Source: Galbula dea
Lineage: Eukaryota > Chordata > Aves > Piciformes > Galbulidae
Direction of reading: 5' to 3'
Length of the DNA stretch: 64,000 nt
NCBI GenBank assembly: GCA_013399015.1
Contig: VWZX01009072.1
Location: 1,984,001-2,048,000 of the forward strand
Shown: piece by piece, positions 35,501 through 47,500 of the stretch
Layout of the letters: the number at the start of each line of letters is the position of its first letter
Numbering within the stretch: the first letter of the stretch is position 1
The notes under the pieces: generated by a model
The model's database searches: none
Told to the model about the DNA's origin: nothing
What the model saw: only the letters and a program-made list of their open reading frames with translations
Translations under genes and position numbers: made by a program

Positions 35501-38500
35501 AGAAATGCTTTTTGCCCTAAACTCATCCACGCAAGTGTAGTCTGTGCTTCCAAAAGTACACTATTTGGGACTCAATGCTTCACACAGTAAGTTTTAGGAA
35601 GCCATCCTTGACAAGACCGCTTGGAAACCTAGTTTAAAAACTTTCCTTTGGCAAACAGGCTCTGTATTACTAAACCACTTCAGATCACTCAAGAATGGCC
35701 TTATCCTGCCTGCTACTTTATCCATTTTCCACTAGCTTTCCACAGCGATAAAGCAGCAGTACACCTCCCCTTAGGAGTGTCAACTTGTAAGTACCAGACT
35801 TTAAGAGCTGGAAACACAGCTTTGACCGTTTTCTCTCTCAATATTCACACACTGCTACTCTTTCCTCCTCCTACATCCACCACAATCATCTCTGAATAGG
35901 TAAGCTCTAACCTCTCTACAGTCTAGCAACTATGGAGTTTTTTTGGTCGCTATCCAGCCAAAAATTGCAAAAACCTTTGATCTCTTTTTAGGAACAGGAT
36001 TAGTCAGTGCAGAAAAGAAAAGAAGTCTCCAATCTCATTCAAAATGGACAATATGAGTTTTTTAAGGCAACCTAGAGTCACAAATCCTCTTTACAGAAAA
36101 CACACACTAATTTGTGAAAAACACACCCTTTCAACCATGTTAGGCATCTTGAGTTTAGCTGTGTTTCCAAAAAGGAAAGTAAAAATTCAAGCCACCAACT
36201 TAAGAACCAAAACTATGTGGGTTTTGGCTAAATGTGCAATAAGATGAGTGAGGAAATTAAGCCTTTTCTTACCCCCTCATTTCAGCTTCAAACCAGATTT
36301 TAATTTCTTCCGATATTTCTGCAAGAGAGTCCACTTCTTCCATTTTCTATACCAGCAAACAAAGTTGCCAAAACCAGTAGGGATAGGAGAGAACTACACT
36401 CCCCTTCAAAGACCACTGGAATTTTTTTACTGCTGTAAAAAACAGATGCTGCAAGGCTACATCCAGTTTAGGAATCCAAGGGGAAAAAAACATTCTCTAT
36501 GACTTTTTTTTTCCTGCTCTTCAGAAAATCCTTTGGGATGATATCATTCATCTCTTGTGCTGTGTTAGACCAGAATCAGACTGCACCTTTTACATTTAGG
36601 TGTGATAATTCTGATCAACCTATTTAGGTAAGAAAGTAGCTATGATTTAAGAGTAAATACCATATACAAGTGGAAGGAAAAAGAGATTCAGTGCAAAGGA
36701 AAGAAAACAAACCAAAAACCACAAAACACACAAATCAAGAAAAACTTTACCAATAAAAAAATCCAAGTTTCAGTATGCACATAAGCAGTGATTCAAGCAC
36801 TGAGAAAAAATTTTTCAACAGCTCCATGCATAGCATTATGACTGAATTCATCAACTGAAGGTGCTGCCGAGATCAATTCTGATCTCAGGTTAGGCTTGCA
36901 TTACACCTTTTCCCTTAAAAGGGCAATCATAGTTGTCTCCCTTCTTCTCAGCTGCATATTTTTATGAAATATTCAGGAATTCAATGTTTTCAGTATCTCT
37001 CCCTCTTGCAAATTTGGATTACACTGGCAAAACTGTGGCAGTGAAGGGAGAGAAATGTGTATTTTGGTTTCTGAGGAAACCTGACTCCATCAGAACCCTA
37101 GGACTCGTTTCTTGGTTAAGATGTATTTCAGAACATTACCCAACTGGAATTTCATCTCAAAAAAAACCCAAAAAAACCCACACATCAAAAACAAAACAAC
37201 AAAAAACAAAGAAAACTAAGCCACACCAACAAAAACACAGAACACATACACCTAATTGTCTTCCCCAAAGGCAAGCCACCAAACTGATCCTATGCTATGC
37301 TCTAGTTCCCATCACCCATCACTGCAAGTCAATCCAATAAGCACTGCTGCAATACCGTCTGTCTCTTTTTCTCCTTTAAAAACACAATGGAATTTTAAAT
37401 AAGCTTATCTCAATTCCAAAATCCAAAGTAGTCTGGATGTTGCCAAACCTATGTATCACAAGTCCCACCAGCACGCAGAAGTTACTTAGCAAACATGCAT
37501 ACATCTGAACTACTACAAATAACAAAACTCCTTCAGAACCCCTATACAGAAGATTAACAGAACATAAAGTCTAGGAGAAGCCTCTAATACAAGTTGGTAG
37601 GAAAATCAATCTAGAAAATTAATCTGGAAAATTAATCTAGAGACCTTCAAGTCTTTTCTATGCTAAATGATCTCATTCTCCATAGTTTTTACCTTAATTA
37701 TTTTGTTATGTATCAAATGAACCAATATTCCTCTCTCCTAACTATCATAAAACAAAAGAAACAAGACTAGATTAGAGAAGTCAAAATTAAAGTACATAAG
37801 GATCCAAAGATAAATATCTAAGAGACACTTACTGAAGGCAACACGTACAGAAAAGTTCTGTTCTTCACTTAAGACAGTTCGAAGAATTCAGGAAGAACTA
37901 AGACATGTTTTCCATTACCTTAAAAAAACTCAGATGCATAACCCTTACAGTACTAATGGGCATTATCACAACTGATTTATTAATAAAATTATGCTGTATT
38001 AAACAAGAATTTATTAATTTCACAGCAGGTGGAAAGTATCTTAGCTTTTTTTATTGTGTAAACTACTGCATGTGTTTTTTTTAAAAAAGTTTCACTTTCT
38101 TGGAAGATTTAGAGGAGTAGCCCTTAAATTTAAGGGTCACAAAGCACCAGACATGCAGAAGGGAGAAGGTAAAAGTTAACATGTGCTTTTAATCAAAATA
38201 CAAAAGCGTCCAAAGTCCTAAGGCAAAGCCAGTCTTGTAGTTAGCTTGTTTTGTGCTTGGAAGGAACAAAATGAAATGAAAAAGCTTTAAAGAAAAATTT
38301 TACATAATTTCTATTAAAAAAAAAAAAAGCAGAAGGTTCTTTACCTTTTAGAATAATTATAAAATCCTAAGAATTGTAGGCAGATAGCATTTATTAGCTA
38401 TCTACAGTATTGTTTTATGCATTCTGATGTTATAGTTCCAAAAGAGCACCCCAGGGCAAGATGACAAGTGAAAGCAAGAAGAATGCAAAGTTTCCAGAGC

Positions 38501-41500
38501 AAAAGACATAAATTGTTCTACGTAGTTCTGAAGGACAGAATTTTGGTACAGCTATAGGCAAGTTTCTCTGGACACGGGGTTTTCCATAGTTATGTGACAC
38601 AGTAAGTACAAGTGATCTGTACTATTTAACGTACCAGCAGTAGAGTCAAGACAGCACTGACTACTGTTCAGCTAGACTTCTACTATTTTGATCAGATTCA
38701 GGTATCAAATCATTTCTGTGCAACAAACTTTTTTTTGCACATGAAACTGAAATCAAGTCAGACAGAGAAGGCACAGCATGTTCTACAAATTTCTAATTAC
38801 ATCTTTGAACACAGGAGTTAAGACATACCAAGATTCATTTCAGTGTCATCTCCATCTCTTTTCCCACAGGAACTAGGGAAGAGTTAGCCCAGTTTCTCTG
38901 TGGGGTGACAGGGGGAAAAAAAAAAAAAAAAAGAGGGGGGGGAAATCCTAATATTAGAAAGTTGCAACCCCTTAGAGAAGAGAACAGGGTAGGAGCTTTA
39001 AAAACTAACCAAAGGACACAACTGTTTTCTGGACAGCTAGTGAAGATAGCGAAACTTGCATACTACTTTAACTATCCCTTAGTACCTCTTAAGTTCATAT
39101 GAATCAGTTAATAGGGGCTGTGACAGCCTATGACTGGTAATGTTTATTTGAAGGTGCTGCACTACAGTCTGAGTCTTTAGTATTTGAGATAGGTTAATGT
39201 TGTAGAAAGCTGGTTAGTATGGTTAAAAGGAACTTCTACTGTAAATGATTACTAACAGTCATTTATCTTCTGAAGGTCAGTCCTGAAGGAACGCATTCAG
39301 TTATGCTTCAAGTAAGAACTCCTGTTCTGAATACCTGGAAAGAGGTAGGAGAATTCACTCCCTCCAAAGCATCTGATCTGTCTAATGCTATTAAGCTGAT
39401 CACTAAAAAACAATACTCAAACGAAAGATTTTTCACCTCTTTCACCAGAGGATTCTGGATTCTACAGCAAAATAAAGAAGCTTGACAGATGCAACTAAAA
39501 CTAGAAGAGGCAAAATGAAATACAAAGCTTTTGCTGCAGAACAAAAAATTCCTTTGTCTAATCACATGATTGATAAGATAAAGATGGAGGAAGCCCATGA
39601 ACCTTCCTGGTGAACCAGATGAGCAGAAAAAAAAAAAACCCACAACATTTATTAGAAAAATATCCAAACGCCATTTTGACATACAGGAGGAAAAGCTAAT
39701 ATGCAGTCAGAGTTTAGATGTGTTCTACTCATGCAGTGCACCTAACACAACCATCAGAACAGGCTGCTATGTTTTCAAACACGTTTACTCAGCAAGAAAA
39801 GGATTACCTACATTATTTAGCTAATGCAAAAGAAGACTCAAAGTCTTTCAGAAAAAGTAATTTTATGGGACAGACAATATTTCAAAAACAGCTGGACTTC
39901 AATTACAGCATTTTACTAGTGTAGCCAAAATACGACATTTGTGAGGGGAACTTGAGATGAAGAATAAATTCTCAATCTAATCATAACAACTGTAAGCTGT
40001 TTTGTCCTCACTTGAGGCATCTGGATTAAAAAAACAACCAAACTGTATAATTTTTTGTCATAAAAACTGCTGTGTCTTAAGAATATATGTTAGTAGGAAA
40101 AAAACATGCAAGACACTAGAAAGTTTTAGAATTAGCTTCTTGAGCAAGCCGCACAGCAGTCTCAGTATCTCACTGAGCAGCAAAATACAGACACAAGTAA
40201 TGCTGATGTTACAAAGCCTGGGATCCTAAAAGAAATAACTTTCATACCACCCACAAACAGGGTCAAGAGTTATTTCTCAAAGCCTACCCTAATCCTGCAA
40301 GACATCCCAGGGCATCTTTTGGTTTGCGCATCTTTAGACTATGCTCCTAGAAGCAAGAACTGTCTTCGCTGCATACCTTGCACAGCATGGAACACACTGT
40401 CAGCACTTAAATGCAGGAAAAAAAAAGAACACAGGCATTTTCTTATTAAAAGTTGCAGGATACCAACCTCCAGGAAGATATGATTCACTTGCTGTGTCAT
40501 CCCCATCATCTCCATCTTCATCATCACGACTCAACAAATTATTTACAGCAAGGTTTACATCAAGATTTGTTCGCTGGAGTTCCCGAATAATAATACTTCT
40601 AGATTTTCCTTGTAAAACAACTTGTGCCTGTAAGACCAGAAATTAACTGGCTATTGGTCATTCTCAGCTCACCAACCACCATTCACAAGAAAAGAATCCT
40701 TCATTCTAAAAGTCTAATAAAAACCAAAAGTCCATTACAGTACATACAAGTAAAGGCTCATACAGACTTTGCACAGTATCTTGGGCTACATAGTCAACCT
40801 TTTCACAGTTCAAATTAGGCCACTGAATTGATACTGAATTTTCTAATGGAATCTCAGATTGTACTTCTTGACATGATCAATGCTGTAGTTAAAAGATAAG
40901 CAAAATCTGGTTTTGAGAATTATCTGTATGTTTCTATAGAAGCATTTAAACTTTCTATGACAATGAACAGTTTTGCAATCAAAACTACACCTCAATCCCT
41001 GTCTTTCTGATACTCATTTCTCTTTCCACAGTCCTTCAGTATGTAACCACCTTACTTCCTCTATTTTTCTTGTCAGCCTGTTTCTAAAGGATTATCTTCA
41101 GCAGTTTCTGCAACATTCATATTTTTATTAGCAAAATGCAAATGCAGAAAAAAACCCTTTCAAATGTTAAACAGATGCAACGGATTTACAAAAGCCAGAA
41201 GCAATTCTGGCTTATCCCACTAACCCTAGGACTCAGACCATTTTGACTTTCTAGACTGACTACTCTCTGCTGAATGCCAGAGAAGATGACAGAGTTCTGA
41301 AAGACCACAAACTGTGTGAAGAAGGTAAGAAACCAGTACTGAACGTTTTCATAAGACAGTAAAAATGAAGCACTAAAGAAAATGCCACCAAGCAAAAGAA
41401 GGGACATTTTAACAGCATTCAAAGCTAAACTTTTTGTCTTAACATTCTATGCCAGAAGTTTACAGATTTTTGAGAGTTTTGAGATATCTATCATAGATAG

Positions 41501-44500
41501 ACCAGCTGTGAAGATCTTTTCAATTGGTCTGCTTTAGAGTTACCCCCAAAATGTTTCAGAAACCTTCTGTTTTAAAGATAGGCAAAGTATGATGTTTTTT
41601 TTTTTTAAGAAAAGCAAATGATCACAGCAAGGGAAGCAAAGTTACAACTTCACCAACAAACCAGACATTAGATTATAGAATGGAACTGTCTGGACCAAGG
41701 GATATTATTCTGTTTTTCTATTTCATGCAAGGTATCAAGGTTGCCAATATACACGCTCAAGAAAACCTGCAGATGAACAATGAAGTCCAAAAAACCCCAT
41801 TACTCCACAGTTGAAAGAGACCACTGGCAGTCATCTAACTAAACCACCTCCTGAGAGCAGGACTAATTTTAGAGCAACCGACACCTCCAGTATCTTGCTC
41901 CTGTGAAGGCACAAACTCCCAGCTTTTACTGGGATTTGAATTCAAAAAGAGAAAGGAACTAGAAGCCAGCTGTCACTGATGCATCTTGCCCACCAGCTAT
42001 CTTTTACTAGTCATGCTGTAGACCATTCTAAGCATACAAAGCAGATTATCTTTGACTTAAAAACTAACATCTGTATTCCAAATGTAGACCAGCAACTTAT
42101 TTTGAACTAAGAATTAAAATGCGTTAACTAGTCACATATTTTCAATGTATTTTCTTCAAACATGGAGCAAAACATTGTTTTAACAAATTCCACTTAATCA
42201 CAAAATGCAAAGTCTATTTTATTCAGGCTTCAGTGCATTAGGAGGTAAAAGCAGAGCTATTTATACTCAACATTCCTCAATTACGTTTATGAAAAATTAA
42301 GTAGAGATGTCCATGAAGAAAAATTATTAGTATTTTGCAGAGATTAAATGTTTCATGTCTTTCATTTAAATCTAAAATGGATCAGTCCTTTTATCAAACA
42401 AGGGAAAAAAAACCCACAACACCCTGCCCCCCTTATTTATGCTCCTTCAAGAAACTTTATTAGCTACATGCTTCATGCATTTCTCAAACATTTTATTTTC
42501 TGCAAATGAACAATGCATGACATTCCCTATCCACATCAAACACCTATCTTGTCTCAGTGGAAGTTTGGGAAACAAAAATTCTAGAATCCAAAAAAAGTCT
42601 ATCACTCACTACGTGTGTAAGAATAAACACAATTCAGCTAGAGAAAGTAATCTTTTCAATCACATGCCATTCCTCCTTAAAGAAAATGCACTACTATTAC
42701 AACTCATTCCTGTTCACATGCTACAAGAAGCTCTCCAAGTTTCTGGCAACCAGCAGTTTCTAGCTCATGTACCTGTGAAATGAGTTCCTCTGGAATGACT
42801 GATGCTGGAATCACTGGTTGTGGTTGACTCCCCAGCAGTCCAGAACCTCTATCACGTCCTGTGCGTATAACTCTGGTCTGCCTTCGGGAATCTCGAGCTC
42901 CAGCAGACGATCTACCAGAAGATCCTCCTCCACTTCCACCAACTCCTGAACTCCAGCGACTTCTAAAAGATTTAATTTTTTTTTTTTTATATAGCGGTAT
43001 ACTTTTGAGACTATTTCAAGAAGTAAGTCTTATGATTTTTCCTTAATAACTTCTAGACAGTCTCTAAAAAGTATCTCCCAAAACTGATAAAATTCTGAAT
43101 GACAAAGAAAAAGATAACAGGAAGTTGCATTCTTTTCTACTCACACAAGTTGTGTGAACGTCTACATACATAAATACATGCACACACCAATTTCCAGAGT
43201 TTCTAAACTGAACAGTATCAGCAGTGTAACATTGAACACTCAGCTGTTAATTTCCTACTATAAAAACACATACACAGCAGGTTCATGATCAGTAGACTCT
43301 GTTTGACAGATGGTCACTATACTCAGATTGGTCCTCTATACTACAACCCGGACCTATTCCTATTGGAAAAATCAACATCAACCATACACATTGCAAAAAA
43401 AATTACTAAACTGACTGAGCATTTTTTTCCATTTCTATGAGTAAAAACAAGGGAGTAAAAAGGCAGTGATTTGCAGAAATAAACAACCCACTGTCATTAC
43501 AACTTTACACTAAAGATATCTTAACACCACAGAACTGTGTCAGCTGAATCTATTCTGGACTTAAGACTAAGATACTCTAGTGTCATGAAAGGCTGAAAGA
43601 TTCTGGTTTGTTCTTTAAAGTTAACTGAACTTTGCTGTACACCTCTACCTTAAAAGGATACTGGATATGGTATTATCGCAATTTAACAATCAGTATCAGG
43701 AGAACATTCCTTCTCTCAACCACTCTAACCCTCAAACTCCTTTCAAGAAAAAGTAAAACATTTAAAATAAGAAAAAAAAAAAATGCTCTCTGAAACAGTA
43801 TCTAATAAATTCATGTTAGAAGTATATCACCTGTAACTATAAAAGCTAATTAAGTACGAATACTCATCTTACATCTGCCTTTTTTTTTTTCTCCTAATGA
43901 AAGCATGCAATCACAGAATAACTCAACTATTTGCCTAAGACAAGGCCCTGTCACAGAGACATCTACATCTTGAGGATTGTAGCCAGTGACCACACAGACA
44001 ATGACAAGACAGAAGGCAATTCAACGATGGCTTTAGGAAAAGTCTTTATCTCATGATTTAGAAAAAGAGCTCTGAAAATGGAAAAACCCAAACCAAAAAA
44101 CATTGTGACATGTTAAATAAAATGAGCTATTAATCTGTTTTTAAAGGTGGAAAGGTGTTTGGAGGGAAAAGACAGGGGCTATGGGGAAGTCAAATTCTTC
44201 CTACACAACAAACCTCAATTCAACTCTTAGCAGGGAAGATGTGGGTTTAAAGAAAAGGTTATGCATTAGATTTTAATATTTATTACAGATGCATTTTCTA
44301 CTATGTTATGAACTATCAAGGACATCTAACAGCTAAATGCAGTTATATTCACATAATAATTCAAATACTTCAAGTGTCTCCTTAGTCCTGCTATAGACAG
44401 AAAAAAAAATATGATACAGTTCAGATACTCCTATTGAAGCTGTTTAAATCTAGAATAAATATCAATATAGAAGTCTTTCTGTTCATTTCTGCTTACCTAC

Positions 44501-47500
44501 TAGTTTTCTAGATCTCTCCATTGCACACCAGAATGCTATCAATTTTCCAAATCCAGTGAGCTAATCTAGGGGCTCCACGGCTTGAATGGTTTTACACTCA
44601 GTTTATTAAGTATTCCCTTCATTTAAGAGAGCAGTTATAGTGTCTACTGTTACTCTGCTAGTTTGGTGACTTTCAACTGCCTAGCTCTCAAACACGCAAG
44701 GAAGGAAGTTAGGAACAAATCTGGGTTGGCCTCCAAAGCACATACCTTCAAACAATTCTAACTAGTCATGTTCAGGTAAAAATAACAAGGAAAAAAAAAG
44801 TCTTACACTTTCCACATTAAGTTTTTAAATATGACAGTATCCGTTTGCCTTTAAAGTTTAATACATGGATTTTAGGTTCAGATGCACAAACGCTTCACAG
44901 AAATTGGGGGGTGGGGAGGGGTAGGGTAAGAAGGTGCGTTATCTTTCATGTAGCTAAGCCCCAGATGAAATTACCTTATTTGGTAACACAAACAACAAAT
45001 TTATTCTTGTAGAAAAGCTGTAGTTCCTCCCTCTTAACAAATCATTCATATGTAGAAACCACAGTTTGTAAATGCAATTCTTACTATAGTTAGTAATCTT
45101 AGGAAGCAGCATTGTTCAATTTTCTTACAAAACCATGTAACAAAGAGTTCACTGATTATGTAATAAAGATTAGTTTACATTACTACACAAAGGGACACCA
45201 TCAATTTCAAAGCTAATGATAAAAAAAATTGAATCTGTATAGTACATTTAGTATACAGTGCAATTTTAAAGGTTCTGAGATACAACCTTTACCAAATGTT
45301 CCCTTCCTATTATTATGTATAAGACCCCAACTAACAAAACACTGCTCACAACTTGGGGCAGGGGAGAGGAAAGCACAATAAAACTGAGCACAAAAGGTCT
45401 GCAAACAGATAATGAAGATTCTTCCTGCATAAACACACTCAATTTACTTTACGCTGCTAGCCTACCAGGGTTTAAATTGATAGTGTCCCTCCTAAAAACT
45501 GCTTTTCAAAGTCAATGAACTAAAAATACGTTCAAAAAAGACAACACAGCCAAAACCAAATTATTCTTCACACATCTATGAAGAACACTCCGTACCCTAG
45601 GTACTGAAGGGTCACTTGCATATCTGTAATTTTAACCAAGTCAACAAAGTTGGGGGGTTTTATACCCTACCTACACAACTGTTGTAATTATACGTTCCCT
45701 TATACATACTGCATACAATTTATATATGTGTATACACATATACTCAAATATGGAACAAACAGATTGCAGCCTCAATCCTATCAAAACTTACCCAAGGGTG
45801 TTGCCTGCCAGTCTGCCCAGAGTTTCAGAACCAGACAGAAACCATGGGGAGTCACTAGTCCTGCCTGGCCTGGATGTCCTTCCTGCCCCTGAGCCACTGC
45901 TCAACTTTGAACTGAAAGTAAAAGATGGTAAATCAGTCACAAAACAATCCCAAATGGGTTAAGAACAAAACCTGGAATCCCAGGTCTAAATTCTCAGGGA
46001 CTTAGTCTGGTAACATACCAGCTTAAGCAACACCCTTGGGGAATACTCCAAACTAATCTAACTGTATATTAAGAGGTACACTGGAAAAAGAAAGTGGAAA
46101 GCATGCCTAACAGATCGTATGTACATCAGCAATCCATAGTAGCACAGTTGCAAATACATATTAAGCTAATTAATGATTTGGGTTAGTCACTGAGCTAAGT
46201 TTTCAGTTAGCGCATACGGACAAACTAATCACCAGATGCTCTACCCATCAATCTGAGCCTGAGTACACTACTTCAATATTAAGAAGTGGTTTACATTCAA
46301 ATATGAACTATTAAATAGTCCTGTTAAGGGAGACTTACCTGAGCTGAAGAAAACACATCTAGAAAGTGAGCCTCTCCAGAGGGACCACTTTCAGAGTGGA
46401 TTCTACATAAAGCTTAACAGTTTAACACAGTTTCTTCCATAAGGGTAATTTTTGGACGGGTTTATTTCTTGAAGTTAAAGAGATCCTGTCTCACTTCTTT
46501 TAGATTCACATCTACTATTTATTCCTACACTTGTTTGTCAAGTTAGATTGTTTGGCTGCATTACCATAACCATTATGTACCTACTTAAAGCACCCATTCC
46601 AAAGGAAATCTAGTTTAAAAACAAACAGTAACAACAAAAAAGCAGTCAAGCTGCTTATCCAGTTCAAAAGAATTATTTACGATGAAGAAAAGTGGTTCTT
46701 ACCCATCATTATTATCAGGTTTACCCAATTCCAATCTGTCTGGTTGAACTGAAAAACCAATCCTGCAGACTCTGCCATCCTACATTTAAAACAAGAAAAG
46801 CAAGTGTCTAAAACTGAAACATAGGACAAGTTACAGAAAAAAATAAAAACAAAAACAAGTCTTCAATTACTCAAAAATGTTAATCAATTTATGTTAGAAG
46901 CATCAGTTTTAACGGTATGGTTTCAAGTTTGTTATCCAAGTAGATTTAAGTAATTTACCTCAAGAAGAAATGCAGCATGATTTGGTCCCACCACACACTG
47001 TTTAATAGTGGCCTGTTCCAATACATTCAAAGGGGGGTGGCTGTGAACAAAAAGTGAACATATATCGCATTTTTAAACTTTTAAACCTGAAAAAATCCAC
47101 ACCCATGTTGTATAAGGAAGGAACAATGTGCAGTGATGACTAACAGTATAAAAACATTTAACAATGACTAAGTATGTACATTAGTTGAAGCAACTATAAT
47201 GTGGTTTTGGTCAGTAAGCACAGAAAAAGCAGAACAAATCTTTAAAGGTGATAACAGCTTTCATTTAATTTGATCAGCAATAAACAACAGGGATTATATT
47301 TCAAATTAGGAAGTCATTTCACAGGTAGGGTATTCAATAATATAATTGATAATTACTGAAAACCTAACATTTTCTTCCCAATGTAAAAACTATGTTATCT
47401 GAATTTCTGATCTTCAGTATTAATAGTATTGAGGCTTTCTAAGGCTGTATCTACAGTACAATCATTTGCTTCATGTTGCTGTTAGAAAAATTGTACTTTC

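Larger units (their letters stand above)
33784..40467 (-). other. Intron w6/w7, the longest contained intron
   Basis: 6,684 nt. Contents: a G-quadruplex motif (35212-35240), A/C-rich DNA (37141-37250), a 13-bp triplicate repeat (37601-37639), and a poly-A with flanking G runs (38911-38942). No CR1 tail or gene recognised. Confidence 0.75.

Noticed and set aside
43905..44010. AATCACAGAATAACTCAA followed by CR1-like words
   Set aside because: The match stops after about 18 nt; too weak to call a CR1 relic.
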